Part shown: in pieces, positions 1 through 9,714 of the stretch
Layout of the letters: each line of letters starts with the position of its first letter
Position numbering within the stretch: position 1 is the first letter of the stretch
Assembly (NCBI RefSeq): GCF_008629675.1
Contig: NZ_VWOX01000021.1
Location: 44,623-108,622 of the forward strand
Direction of reading: 5' to 3'
From: Roseiconus nitratireducens
GTDB lineage: Bacteria; Planctomycetota; Planctomycetia; Pirellulales; Pirellulaceae
Length of the DNA: 64,000 nt
Program-made: the position numbers and the translations under genes
Notes under the pieces: model-generated
What the model saw: the letters and a program-made list of their open reading frames with translations, nothing else
Told to the model about the DNA's origin: nothing
Database searches by the model: none

Positions 1-82
1 GGACCAACTTTCGTGCCCATTCTAGACGCTTGGCGAAGCCTCGTTTGGAGTCCGCGATGCCAGGTGCTGACGCCGCAGGCGG

Positions 83-570
83 GAGCCCCGCAACCAGCGA
101 GTTTGTCGTTCCCTCGTTCCCAGGCTCCCGTTTGGGAATGCACTGTCTTCGCGGCTCCGCCGCGCGTGATCTCGTCCGAGTGCCGATCGGGAAAGCGGAA
201 GTGCGTCGTGCCAAGTGTTGACGCGGCAGGCGGGAGCCTGCCCAGCAGTGGGTTGCGAGGCGGAGCCCCGCAACCAGCGTGTTTGTCCTTCCCTCGTTCC
301 CAGGCTCCCGCCTGGGAACGCACTGTCTTCGCGGCTCCGCCGCGCGTGATCGTGTCCGGGGGGCGGTCGGGAAAGCGGAAGTGCGTCGTACCAAGTGTTG
401 ACGCGGCAGGCGGGAGCCTGCCCAGCAGTGGGTTGCGATGCGGAGCCCCGCAACCAGCGAGTTTGTCCTTCCCTCGTTCCCAGGCTCCCGCCTGGGAACG
501 CACTGTCTTCGCGGCTCCGCCGCGCGTGATCTCGTCCGAGTGCCGATCGGCAAAGCGGAAGTGCGTCATG
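83..570. repeat. 180-bp tandem array, about 2.7 units, hairpin-rich
   Basis: The sequence repeats with an exact 180-base period: blocks beginning near 83, 263 and 443 match almost base for base, and the last is partial. Each unit contains a palindrome with 10-base arms (GTTCCCAGGC and GCCTGGGAAC at 296-319 in unit 2), a spacer, a GCGGC/GCCGC hairpin, and further inverted pairs around GCAGGC/GCCTGC and GGTTGCG/CGCAACC. Because 180 is divisible by three, reading frames stay open through the array on both strands; these are not genes. The palindromes belong to the dispersed family also seen at 48691 and 58083-58225. Positions 571-680 hold no gene. Confidence 0.9.
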
Positions 571-680
571 TCGGAGACGCTTGCCGGGAGATCATGGCAG
601 CCGTGGCATCTGCAGCGCGACCGCTACTTGAAACCCCGGGCCGCCGCGATCGGGCGGCAAGTTCGCGGCTGATCGCGACA

Positions 681-2162
681 CTATGCCAGAATGTCCCGGA
701 TGACGCTGGCCGGTTTGACGCCGGTCAGTTTTTGGTTCAGCCCTTGGAAGGGGACGCTGAACTTTTCGTGGTTGATGCCCAGCAAGTGAAGCAGAGTGGC
801 GTGGAAGTCGCGGAGCTGAACCGGGTTGATGGCGGGCGAGTAACCGACGGCGTCCGTTTCACCGTAGGACATTCCCGGTCGAGTCCCACCGCCCGCCATC
901 CACAGGGTGAATGCTTCGGGGTTGTGGTCGCGGCCGACAAACGTCATCTCGGTCCCGCCACGGTTCTCGCGCATCGGGGTGCGGCCGAATTCGCCACCCC
1001 AGATCACCAGCGTGTCTTTGAGCATGTCCCGCTGTTTCAGATCGGTCAGCAACGCGGCGATCGGTTGATCGATCTGGTTGCATTTCCCTTTAAACCCTTC
1101 GTTGAGAGCTTCGTCTTTGGCGGCGCCGTGTGAATCCCAGCCCCAATCGAACAGCTGGATGAACCGCACGTCGCGTTCGGCCAGCCGGCGCGCGAGCAGG
1201 CAATTGTTGGCAAAGGATTCTTTGCCCGGTTCGGTGCCGTACAGCTCGTGGATGTGCGCCGGTTCATCGGCAATGTCCATCACTTCGGGAACGGCCGTCT
1301 GCATCCGAAAGGCCATTTCATACTGCGCGATCCGGGTCAGCGTCTCCGGGTCACCGAACTCTTCGTTCGCCTGACGATTGAGCCGGTTGAGCGTGTCCAA
1401 CATGGCCCTTCGCTCATCTCGAGAGACCCCGTTCGGATCGGTGATGTTCAACACCGGGTCTCCCTTGGACCGACATTGAACGCCCTGGTAAACCGACGGA
1501 AGGAATCCGGCGCTCCAAAGCGCCTTGCCGGCGCGTGGCTGCCGACCCCCGGAAAGCAAGACCATGAATCCCGGCAGGTCTTCGTTCTCCGATCCCAACC
1601 CCCAGGTGACCCACGACCCGATCGACGGGTATCCCATGCGCGCCTGGCCACTGTGCACCATCAACTGGGCCGGGCCGTGATTGAACTGATCCGTCTGCAT
1701 CGTTTTGATGAAGCAAATGTCGTCGACGTGCTTCGCCAAATGGGGCAGGCGGTCGGAGACCCAGGCGCCACTTTCTCCGTGTTGCTCGAACGGGTATTGG
1801 GGCCCCAACATTTTGGGCGTGCCCTGGATGAACGCGAACCGCTTGCCTTCCAGGAATTCCTGGGGACAGTCCCGCCCGTCCAGGCGTTTTAGATCTGGTT
1901 TGAAATCGAACAGCTCCAGCTGACTGGGCGCGCCGACCATGTGCAGGTAAATCACCCGCTTTGCTTTGGCGGGCAATGGAGGTGCGATCGGGCTGAGCGG
2001 GTTGGCCGCGTCGTGAACCGGAAGTTTGCTTTCCGAAGCCGACGCGGTGCTTTGTAGCGCCAACCAGAGCGCGCCCAATCCGGTAGTGCATTCACGCAGA
2101 AAGTGGCGCCGCGTGGTATCGCGCAGATCCGTGTAACCAAGTTCTTGGCGGAGGGTGGTCAT
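681..2162 (-). CDS. DUF1501 family exported protein
   Basis: A 493-residue DUF1501 protein (alkaline-phosphatase-like fold, common in planctomycetes). A twin-arginine signal is visible near residues 18-24 (RRHFLRE) followed by a hydrophobic stretch, so export by Tat is likely. The conserved middle (YLHMVGAPSQLELFDFKPDL) and the C-terminal WGGEFGRTP and GRDHNP motifs are typical of the family. It lies 9 bases downstream of the PSCyt1/PSD1 gene on the same strand, the usual pairing. The family's reaction is not established; the pair is thought to act together at or beyond the cytoplasmic membrane. Family assignment is firm, function is not. Confidence 0.93.
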   Translation of the reverse strand: MTTLRQELGYTDLRDTTRRHFLRECTTGLGALWLALQSTASASESKLPVHDAANPLSPIAPPLPAKAKRVIYLHMVGAPSQLELFDFKPDLKRLDGRDCPQEFLEGKRFAFIQGTPKMLGPQYPFEQHGESGAWVSDRLPHLAKHVDDICFIKTMQTDQFNHGPAQLMVHSGQARMGYPSIGSWVTWGLGSENEDLPGFMVLLSGGRQPRAGKALWSAGFLPSVYQGVQCRSKGDPVLNITDPNGVSRDERRAMLDTLNRLNRQANEEFGDPETLTRIAQYEMAFRMQTAVPEVMDIADEPAHIHELYGTEPGKESFANNCLLARRLAERDVRFIQLFDWGWDSHGAAKDEALNEGFKGKCNQIDQPIAALLTDLKQRDMLKDTLVIWGGEFGRTPMRENRGGTEMTFVGRDHNPEAFTLWMAGGGTRPGMSYGETDAVGYSPAINPVQLRDFHATLLHLLGINHEKFSVPFQGLNQKLTGVKPASVIRDILA

Positions 2163-2171
2163 GGTTTCGTG

Positions 2172-5108
2172 CTATTTGGTCAGGACTTCGTCAAGGTTCA
2201 AAAGGACGCCGGCGACGGAGGTCAATCCGTGCAGGGCATCGTCGCCACCGACGGTTTTTTGCAAAGCCAGCAGTTCGTCGATTTCGGCGTCGTCAGGTTC
2301 GCGGCAAGTGACCAGCCGAAAACCGAATGCGATCTGTTCTCGCGGCTGGTCGGAAGCGTTCTTCATCCGGGTCGCCAGGCCCGCGGCGCACTCTTGGAAG
2401 GTTTCGTCGTTGAGTGTCATCAGGGCTTGAAGCGGCGTGTTGGAACGCAGTCGGCGGGGCGTGCAGAATTCCCGCGAAGGGGCATCGAACGCGGCGAACA
2501 TCGGATACGGAATGCTGCGTTTGGTGTACGTGTAAATCGAACGTCGGTAGCGATCGGCGTCCCCGTCATCGGGCGTCGTCCAGCGGTCACCACCTTGGAA
2601 CGGGTTCCAGACGCCATCGGGCAGCGGCGGATGAACCGGAGGTCCGAACCGTTTGTCACTGAGCAATCCCGCCAGCGCCAGGGCCTGGTCACGGATGATC
2701 TCGGCGGGAAGCCGTTGCCGCGGCCCGCGCGCGAGCAGCCGGTTCTGCGGGTCGGACTCCAGCAGTTCCGGACGCACCTTGGAACTTTGTCGGTAGGTTT
2801 TCGAAAGCACGATGTCTCGCAGCAGATTCTTCACACTCCAGTCGTATTCGTTCTGAAACTGCACCGCCAAGTAGTCCAACAATTTGGGGTGTGACGGCGG
2901 ATCGCCCGAGGATCCAAAGTCCTCCTCCGTGGCAACCAATCCGACGCCGAACAAACGTGCCCAGAACCGGTTCACCGCGACTCGGGCGGTGAGCGGGTTT
3001 TCCGGGCTGACGATCCAGCGGGCCATCGCCAACCGGTCCGGTGTCGATTCGGTATCCAGCGGCGGAAGTGATTTGGGGGTTGCCGCGGTCACCGATTGCT
3101 CTTTGGTCAAAAACAGACCGCGGGCGAAAACGTGCGTCGGCCGAGAAAGATGCTCGGGAAGTTCACGTAACACGGGGACCGATGTCGAAGGAATCTTGTC
3201 ACGCTGTTGCTGCAGGGCGGCCAGCCGGTTTCGTTGTTTGGACAGTTCTTCGTCACTGAGCAGGTCCGTGAAACGTTGGTCGTCGGACACCGCCAGATGG
3301 CCGCGTTTGGCGATCAACGCGAAAGCGGCAAGGATGAATCGGCGATGCTTCAACGTCACCCGCAAACGAGCTCCCTCGGGAACGGCGACTGGCTGTTGAG
3401 GAATCAGGGCCGCTTGTCGAGGGTAGTGGATCCGGGTGTACGCGGCGAAGCCGTTGGATGATTTTTCATTCAGGCTCAGCTGCGGGTCATAAAACGGATT
3501 CGGTTCGTCGATCGCCAGGTGCGACAGCTCGATCGGTTGCGGTTGATCTTCCCCGGGCACCAGCAATTCGGCTTCGACGTGCGAGAGCACAAATCCCCAC
3601 TCGGAATCCGCGACGGCGGATGCCGGATCCAAGGGCATCGCGGTGAACCGGATTGCGGTCAGCTGTTCCACCCCGTCCGGCAGCGGAGCTTCCAAGGTGA
3701 AGTCGGCGTTTCGGCTGACCGTGCCGACGGTGTGATATTCGTCATGGTCGCCCTGACGCTCGACCTCGACTTGGGTCGCATTGCTGGAAGAAGCCTGCAA
3801 GTCGACCAGCGGTTGCCACAGGGAGTCATCGTCCAGCAATTGATATTCGCGTTGCCAGATCTGATCGCGAAGGGAGGCGATTTGGTGATCAAGCTCGGCT
3901 GCTTCGGGGTATTCTGCCGGATCGATCGGGGCCTGGATGGCGGGCCAATCTTCATCCAGGTCCGAATCCGCCGTGTTGTTGAAGAACGCTGAGAATTGGT
4001 AGTACTCTTCGTGACGGAACGGATCGTACGGATGGCTGTGGCACTGAACACACCCGAACGTCACTCCCATCCAGGTTTGCCAGGTTGTGTTCACGCGGTC
4101 GAGCACGGCGGCGACGCGAAACTCTTCGTCGTCGGTGCCCCCTTCTTCGTTCGATTGCGTCAAGCGATGCGCGGCGGTGGCAATCCGGTCTTCCACCGAC
4201 GGATCCGGTAGCAGGTCTCCGGCGATTTGCTTGATCGTGAATTGGTCATACGGGAGGTCGCGGTTGATTGCGTCGATCACCCAGTCGCGGTACTTCCAAA
4301 TGTTGCGACGGGCGTCCATCCCCAGTCCCTTCGAGTCCGCGTAGCGAACCTGGTCCAGCCAGATGCTGGCCCAACGTTCGCCATATTCATCGGAGCCCAG
4401 CAGCCGATCGACGACGCGCTCGTAAGCGGCATTGCCGGACACGTCGACATCGTTCAGAAAGGCGTTTCGGTCTTCAAGCGTCGGAGGCAGTCCGGTGAGG
4501 TCCAACGTGACCCGGCGCAGCCATCGCTCGGGCGTCGCGTTCGGAGAGGGATCGATGCCTTCGGATTCCAATCGCTTCAAGACGAAGTTGTCCATCGGCC
4601 GCAACGGCCAATCGGCATCCGACACTGTCGGGATCGGCTGCGGTTGGGGCTGCTCGTAAGCCCAATGCTGTTCCCACTTGGCACCCTGTCGGATCCATTG
4701 CGTCAATCGTTCGATTTCCAAGGTCGACAGCGCCGGCCCATGTTCGGGTGGCGGCATGCGGATATCCTCATCTTCCGACGTCACCCGCTCGATCAGACTG
4801 GACGCTTCCGGATCGCCCGGTTCCACGATCCAGCCGTCGGGCGGAAGGACTTGATCGCGATAGGCGAAGGAAATGTCGCCGGCCTGCTTCACGCCGCCGT
4901 GACAAGCGGTGCAATGGGCCGTGAAGATCGGGCGGATGTGCTCGTTGAAGTCAATCTCGCCGGAATCTGCGACCTCCTCTTCGCCGGGGCTGCGTGCATC
5001 CTCGGAACGGGCCAAGGATGAGATGAGAGCAGCCATCAGGATCGCAAGTGGGGCCGTTAATAACGCCGCACGCGGAGGCGCGACGTTCAGGAGTTTTCTG
5101 GCAGTCAT
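2172..5108 (-). CDS. PSCyt1-PSCyt2-PSD1 (DUF1549/DUF1553) c-type cytochrome protein
   Basis: A planctomycete cytochrome protein of about 978 residues. From the chosen start a signal peptide runs to about residue 35, followed by a PSCyt1 haem site HCTACHGG (CxxCH at about 66-70), a PSCyt2/DUF1549 region with a second CxxCH in GCVQCHSHPYDPF, and a C-terminal PSD1/DUF1553 domain (VAVNRFWARLFGVGLV and SNTPLQALMTLND). The frame stays open to 5210, but the extra N terminus is translated from a dispersed palindrome at 5178-5199, so a start at 5108 (MTARKLL, good signal peptide) or 5147 is preferred. It is first in an operon with the DUF1501 gene. A redox role is inferred from the haem motifs. Confidence 0.92.
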   Translation of the reverse strand: MTARKLLNVAPPRAALLTAPLAILMAALISSLARSEDARSPGEEEVADSGEIDFNEHIRPIFTAHCTACHGGVKQAGDISFAYRDQVLPPDGWIVEPGDPEASSLIERVTSEDEDIRMPPPEHGPALSTLEIERLTQWIRQGAKWEQHWAYEQPQPQPIPTVSDADWPLRPMDNFVLKRLESEGIDPSPNATPERWLRRVTLDLTGLPPTLEDRNAFLNDVDVSGNAAYERVVDRLLGSDEYGERWASIWLDQVRYADSKGLGMDARRNIWKYRDWVIDAINRDLPYDQFTIKQIAGDLLPDPSVEDRIATAAHRLTQSNEEGGTDDEEFRVAAVLDRVNTTWQTWMGVTFGCVQCHSHPYDPFRHEEYYQFSAFFNNTADSDLDEDWPAIQAPIDPAEYPEAAELDHQIASLRDQIWQREYQLLDDDSLWQPLVDLQASSSNATQVEVERQGDHDEYHTVGTVSRNADFTLEAPLPDGVEQLTAIRFTAMPLDPASAVADSEWGFVLSHVEAELLVPGEDQPQPIELSHLAIDEPNPFYDPQLSLNEKSSNGFAAYTRIHYPRQAALIPQQPVAVPEGARLRVTLKHRRFILAAFALIAKRGHLAVSDDQRFTDLLSDEELSKQRNRLAALQQQRDKIPSTSVPVLRELPEHLSRPTHVFARGLFLTKEQSVTAATPKSLPPLDTESTPDRLAMARWIVSPENPLTARVAVNRFWARLFGVGLVATEEDFGSSGDPPSHPKLLDYLAVQFQNEYDWSVKNLLRDIVLSKTYRQSSKVRPELLESDPQNRLLARGPRQRLPAEIIRDQALALAGLLSDKRFGPPVHPPLPDGVWNPFQGGDRWTTPDDGDADRYRRSIYTYTKRSIPYPMFAAFDAPSREFCTPRRLRSNTPLQALMTLNDETFQECAAGLATRMKNASDQPREQIAFGFRLVTCREPDDAEIDELLALQKTVGGDDALHGLTSVAGVLLNLDEVLTK

Positions 5109-5574
5109 CAAGAGACGCGTTTTAGGGAGATCGGTAAAGGCGGACATGCGTGGTCGCATCAATCGCGAGGGCAATGTTGCTACCGTCGCCAGACGGTAGC
5201 CGAGCTTCAATTTCCACTACCTCATAAGGCCCCGTTCCGTGATCCCTCCCTGCGTTGCAGCAGGTCGCAGGCGGCCGGTCACCGACCGCTGGGCGATTCC
5301 GTGGCGAACGGGGGCTGCGGAGGGGTGCCGATCCGCAGAGGGAGGCGGGGCAACGGAGATTTGATTGGAATCTACGTTGGGGCCCTTAGCTTAGTTTACC
5401 GGTTTTCGATCGCCGATGGCTGTTTTCTGGTTCCTCCCCCAAGCTCGAACCCGGGCGAAAGTGGAGAAAACGGAATGCAATATACAGCAGGATGATCGGC
5501 TATACTGGGCTCCCCCGCCCGCCTCGAACCCGCCTGTTTTTTCGCCCCCCCCCCAGCCTCCGCGCCCGCCATCG
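5109..5574. other. Divergent intergenic region
   Basis: A 466-base gap between two divergently read cytochrome genes. It must hold both promoters, but no confident -35/-10 pair could be called. It contains a perfect 22-base palindrome at 5178-5199 and a run of cytosines at about 5547-5556, shortly before the plus-strand start codon. No coding sequence is supported. Confidence 0.5.
5178..5199. repeat. Dispersed palindrome, core ACCGTCGCCAGACGGT
   Basis: A perfect inverted repeat with arms GCTACCGTC.. and ..GACGGTAGC around a short centre. The same core recurs at 13613-13632 (as a CCACCG/CGGTGG version) and, partly eroded and in the opposite orientation, near 59340-59357. It therefore belongs to a small palindromic repeat family rather than being an operator of one gene. 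Confidence 0.75.
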
Positions 5575-7149
5575 ATGCGTTTGTGCAGTTTCATTCTCGT
5601 TTTGCTCGGTTGCGTGCCCCGCGGCATTGCCGGTGATCCGACGACTCAAATCAATTCGCAGCTCTCCGCCGCCTGGCAGGAGCGGAAGGTGCAGCCCGCC
5701 GAACGTTGCGACGATCGAACGTTTGTCCGCCGGGTGTATTTGGATTTGGCCGGTCGCATCCCGACACGCGAAGAATCCCGGACGTTTCTCGCGGACCCTC
5801 GCGACGATCGTCGTCAGACCCTGGTCGAGCGTCTGCTCGGCAGCGAAGACCACGCGCAACACTTTGCGGACCTGTTTGATGTAATTCTGATGGGGCGAGC
5901 CGATGAGGGGACCTACCAACGGCGTGCCCGTCACGGCTGGCGTGCGTTCCTGGAAACGGCTTTTCGCGAGAACCGCCCCTGGGACGAAGTCGCTCGCCAG
6001 ATCCTGATCGCTCGGCCATCGGACAAGGAGCACGACGGCGCCGTGTGGTTCCTGTACGAACGCGAGGACAATTACCAGGCGATTGCCGAGGCGGTAGCGC
6101 CAGCCTTTTTCGGGATCCGAATCGAGTGTGCCCAATGCCACGATCACATGATGGCCGATGAGATCGAGCAGGCGCACTATTGGGGCCTGGTCGCATTTTT
6201 CAACCGCGGGAAAAACGAAGACACGCCCAACGGCCCCCGTGTCGCCGAGTCCGCCGTGGGAGGGTTTTCGGAGTTCGCCAATCTGGAAGGTTCCAGTACC
6301 CCCAACTTCCTGACGTTTCTGGATGCGGGGACGGTCGCAGAAGAGCGTCCGGCCAAAGAGGTCAAGCGATCCGATGAGGATCGCTTGTACGTGTCCGCGG
6401 AGGTTCCGGGGGATCCCCGCGAGCCGATTTTCTCGCGGCGTCAAAAGTTTGTCACGCAAGTCCTGGACGGGCACCCGCTGCTGGCTCGTGCCATGGTCAA
6501 TCGCGTGTGGGCGATCTTGATGGCCCGGGGAATCGTCCATCCGCACGACGAAATCGACAGCATGCACCCGCCCAGTCACCCCGATTTGCTGGATTGGCTC
6601 TCCGACGATTTCGCGGCCAGCGGTTTTGACGTGCGTCGTCTGGTCCGAAGCATCGTTCTCTCCGACGCGTATCAGTTGAGTGCGAGGCGGCCCACGCAGG
6701 CGACCCCGCCGGACTCGTTCGCCTGGTACCTGGAACGACCGTTGACGGCTGAACAACTTGCCCGTTCGATTCAGTTGGTGTTGCGAGGCTCGTTTCAGAA
6801 TGACGCTTCGGTCGTCGAAGACCTGCGTCAGCAAATCCTGGAGGTGCTGCCCGACACGGTCGAAGTGCCCATCGGCGACGCGTTGTTTTTTTCCAACCAT
6901 GCCAACCTGGACGCATTCATTCGAGCCAGCGACGGCGATGACCAATTGATCGCGGGTGTGCTGGCGTGTGAAACCGCCGACGAGCGTGCCGAGCGATTGA
7001 TCGAGACGGCTTTTGGACGGTCGCCCACCGAATCGGAAACCTCCGCAATCACGGCTTACTTGGATCAGAGATCTGAACGTCCGGAGGAGGCGGTGGCTCA
7101 AATCGTTTGGTCCCTGATCACCAGCGCCGAGTTCCGATTCAACCATTGA
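5575..7149 (+). CDS. PSCyt2-PSD1 (DUF1549/DUF1553) protein, short form
   Basis: A 524-residue cytochrome-like protein. Start chosen at 5575 because it gives a clean signal peptide (MRLCSFILVLLGCVPRG) right before DUF1549 (FVRRVYLDLAGRIPT); the upstream extension is proline-rich and unlike a protein. A haem site CAQCHDH lies at about residues 185-191, and DUF1553 follows (HPLLARAMVNRVWAILM, SHPDLLDWLSDDF). Unlike the divergent neighbour at 2172, it has no N-terminal PSCyt1 domain. It heads a unit with the DUF1501 gene at 7275 and the WD40 gene at 8597. No Shine-Dalgarno sequence is visible. Confidence 0.92.
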   Translation: MRLCSFILVLLGCVPRGIAGDPTTQINSQLSAAWQERKVQPAERCDDRTFVRRVYLDLAGRIPTREESRTFLADPRDDRRQTLVERLLGSEDHAQHFADLFDVILMGRADEGTYQRRARHGWRAFLETAFRENRPWDEVARQILIARPSDKEHDGAVWFLYEREDNYQAIAEAVAPAFFGIRIECAQCHDHMMADEIEQAHYWGLVAFFNRGKNEDTPNGPRVAESAVGGFSEFANLEGSSTPNFLTFLDAGTVAEERPAKEVKRSDEDRLYVSAEVPGDPREPIFSRRQKFVTQVLDGHPLLARAMVNRVWAILMARGIVHPHDEIDSMHPPSHPDLLDWLSDDFAASGFDVRRLVRSIVLSDAYQLSARRPTQATPPDSFAWYLERPLTAEQLARSIQLVLRGSFQNDASVVEDLRQQILEVLPDTVEVPIGDALFFSNHANLDAFIRASDGDDQLIAGVLACETADERAERLIETAFGRSPTESETSAITAYLDQRSERPEEAVAQIVWSLITSAEFRFNH

Positions 7150-7274
7150 ATGGATCCGGAACCCGACGAGCCTCTCGTCGAACGTCGCAGGGACGTCTCG
7201 TCGTTAGCCAAGTTTCAATCCAATTAATTCCTTGTGTGACGAATGACCGCTTCCGTTTTCGCACCACGCCAAGC

Positions 7275-8600
7275 ATGAATTCACCTCGCCAACGACTGTC
7301 TTGCGGCAGTGATGAGCATCGCGTCCATCGCCGACTGTTCCTGCAGGGGACGATGGCGGCGGGCGCCGCATCGGTCGCCAGCTTCAACGGTTTGTTTTCA
7401 ATTCCGGCGTTGGCCGAGGAAACGAAGCGGCGCGGTAAGAAATGCATCCTGCTGTGGCTGTGCGGTGCCCCCAGCCAGTTTGACACCTGGGATCCAAAAC
7501 CGGGAACGGCAACCGGCGGCCCGTTCGGCGCCATCGCGACCAATCTGCCGGGGATTCAGATCAGTTCGTTGATGCCCCGGTGCGCGACCCTGATGGACAA
7601 GCTGGCGGTCATCCGCAGCATGAGCACCAAGCCCAACGAGCACTTCCAAGGAATCGATGCGCTGACCCGAGGTGATCAGCCGCGGCCACCCTTCACGCGA
7701 CCGATCCTGGGGTCCGTGGTGGCGCAGCAGCTTGGTCAACTGGACAGCCCGGTACCTCAATTCGTGTTGTTGGATCCTTGTCCGGAAGGAAACGAATTCA
7801 AGGCGTTCAAGGCCGGCAATTGGGCGGGCTGGTTGGGGGCCGAGTACGGACCGGTGCGAGCCGGGGGAGATTATGGCATCCCGAACATCCAGCAATTGGA
7901 CACGATCAGCGACGGAGATCACGCCGACCGCGAGGCCTTGCGGAAGTTTTTTAGCAAGAAGTATGAGAACGATTACCGCAGCACCGCAGCCGCCTCGCAC
8001 AACGCCGCCTTCGATCGGGTGCAAGGATTGATGAGCTGCGCGCCGCTATTCGATCTGGATTCCCTGCCCGAAGCCGATCGGGAAAGGTACGGTCGGGGCG
8101 CTTTTGCACAGCACGCCTTGCAGGCCCGGCACCTGATTGAAAACGGATCGACTTTCGTCATGGTGGCCAACGGGATGCCTTGGGATAACCACGTCTATCA
8201 GCACGAGATGCATCAAATGCTGGTTCCCGAGTTGGACAATGTGATGTTCCAGCTGGTCAATGATTTAGATCAACGCGGAATGCTGGACGACACGTTGGTG
8301 ATCGCCATGGGAGAATTCGGTCGGACCCCGTGGTTGAATGACGCCCGTGGTCGCGATCACTATCCCACCGCTTGGAGTTTGGCGATGGCCGGAGCGGGGA
8401 TCAGAGGCGGGGTGGTCCACGGAGCCACGGACGCTTTGGGCGTTGAGGTTATCGAGGGCAAGGTAGACAACCGAAACCTGTTCGCAACGATTTTCCAAAC
8501 ACTCGGGATCGATCCCCACGAAGAATACGAACTGCCGGGATTGCCCACGTTTCATCGCGTCGAAGATGCGGCCGAACCGATCAGGGAGGTGCTGGCGTGA
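7275..8600 (+). CDS. DUF1501 family exported protein
   Basis: A 441-residue DUF1501 protein, paralogous to the one at 681. The start at 7275 places a twin-arginine motif (HRRLFLQG) about 18 residues in, before a hydrophobic stretch ending near AEE, so Tat export is expected. Family motifs include LLWLCGAPSQFDTWDPKPG and GEFGRTPWLNDARGRDHYP. It follows the PSCyt2/PSD1 gene by 125 bases and its stop overlaps the start of the WD40 gene by four bases, so the last two are translationally coupled. The enzymatic function of the family is unknown. Confidence 0.93.
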   Translation: MNSPRQRLSCGSDEHRVHRRLFLQGTMAAGAASVASFNGLFSIPALAEETKRRGKKCILLWLCGAPSQFDTWDPKPGTATGGPFGAIATNLPGIQISSLMPRCATLMDKLAVIRSMSTKPNEHFQGIDALTRGDQPRPPFTRPILGSVVAQQLGQLDSPVPQFVLLDPCPEGNEFKAFKAGNWAGWLGAEYGPVRAGGDYGIPNIQQLDTISDGDHADREALRKFFSKKYENDYRSTAAASHNAAFDRVQGLMSCAPLFDLDSLPEADRERYGRGAFAQHALQARHLIENGSTFVMVANGMPWDNHVYQHEMHQMLVPELDNVMFQLVNDLDQRGMLDDTLVIAMGEFGRTPWLNDARGRDHYPTAWSLAMAGAGIRGGVVHGATDALGVEVIEGKVDNRNLFATIFQTLGIDPHEEYELPGLPTFHRVEDAAEPIREVLA

Positions 8601-9673
8601 ATGAAGTTAAGTTGCAGAAGGTCGACGACCATCGGCTCCCGACGGCGATTCTGGGTGGATCGCTCGCGCCCGATGCGCGATCGGTTGTTGCCGCCTGCAT
8701 GGACGGGATCTACACGGTGGATCTGGATTCGGGCGATTACGATCAACGATACGCGCACGACAGTTACGCCAGCTCGGCGCACTGGCTGGCCGACGACGTG
8801 ATCCTGTCAGGGGGCTACGACGGACGGTTGGAATGGTTTGATTTGAAGAACGGGAAGAGCCTTCGTCAAAATCAATTGCACGCATTCTGGTCCTGGGAAA
8901 CCGCCATCGATCCCAAGGCGAAGCACTTCGCTTCGGTGACGGGCCAGTACCTGGCTGGCGGTTACAAGTACGAACCGCAAGGGGAACGAGAGCCGTCGAT
9001 CTGTGTCGGCTCCGTCGAGACCGGCGAAGTGTTCCACCGTCTCCCCCACATCCCCTCGGTTCAGGCGGTGGCGTTCAGCCCCGACGGCCAATTTGTCGCC
9101 GCTGGGAACTTGATGGGCGAGGTCCGCGTGTTCGAAGTGTCCAGCGGCAAGCTGGCGGCCACGGTGAAAACACCGGATTTCACCAGCTGGGGCATCATCA
9201 AAAGCCATTGCTATCTGGGTGGCATCTTTGCGATGCGGTTCACGCCGGCGGGCGACGAACTGCTGTTGGCCGGGATGGGGGAAATGCGGGATCCGATGGC
9301 GGGCAACGGCAAGCAGCTTTGGCAAAAATGGAAGTGGGACCAGGGCGAACCGCGGCTGGTGGACCAAATCCACGACGGGGAACACGGCGAAGGGTTGATG
9401 GAAGCCTTGGCGATTCATCCCTCGGGCGACTTTTTCGCGATGGGCGGTCGGCTGCGCGGTGGTGATTGGAATGTGGCGTTGTTCGCGCTTGATGACGGCA
9501 GGCGACTGACCACACTCAAAACCGGGTACCGCGTCACCACGATGCACTTCACGCCCGACGGCAGTCGGTTGATCGTCCTGGGGACGCAGGGTCAGCCCAA
9601 ACCCGAAGCCGACGGGATGATTGCTCCTTTCGGACGCGCCGAACGCTACGTACTCAGCGGGGCGGACGGTTGA
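8597..9673 (+). CDS. WD40 repeat protein
   Basis: A 358-residue beta-propeller protein. WD40-like blades are visible, the clearest being VQAVAFSPDGQFVAAG followed by GEVRVFEVSSGKLAATV; other weaker repeats lie before and after. The start is a GTG in a GTGA overlap with the upstream DUF1501 stop. No signal peptide is visible, unlike its two operon partners. WD40 proteins scaffold complexes; association with PSD1/DUF1501 units is frequently seen in planctomycetes, and a role with its neighbours is inferred from coupling only. Confidence 0.88.
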   Translation: MNEVKLQKVDDHRLPTAILGGSLAPDARSVVAACMDGIYTVDLDSGDYDQRYAHDSYASSAHWLADDVILSGGYDGRLEWFDLKNGKSLRQNQLHAFWSWETAIDPKAKHFASVTGQYLAGGYKYEPQGEREPSICVGSVETGEVFHRLPHIPSVQAVAFSPDGQFVAAGNLMGEVRVFEVSSGKLAATVKTPDFTSWGIIKSHCYLGGIFAMRFTPAGDELLLAGMGEMRDPMAGNGKQLWQKWKWDQGEPRLVDQIHDGEHGEGLMEALAIHPSGDFFAMGGRLRGGDWNVALFALDDGRRLTTLKTGYRVTTMHFTPDGSRLIVLGTQGQPKPEADGMIAPFGRAERYVLSGADG

Positions 9674-9714
9674 TCGGAAGGCCGCTCTGGAGTTCCATCC
9701 AGGGGGACGGTCGA

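Noticed and set aside
13..672. Long open frames on both strands across the 180-bp array
   Set aside because: The period is a multiple of three, so frames stay open by repetition; the translations are repetitive and lack ribosome binding sites.
5500..7146. A 548-residue open frame opposite the PSCyt2/PSD1 gene
   Set aside because: Shadow of a high-GC gene; the plus strand has clear DUF1549/DUF1553 motifs, the minus translation has none.
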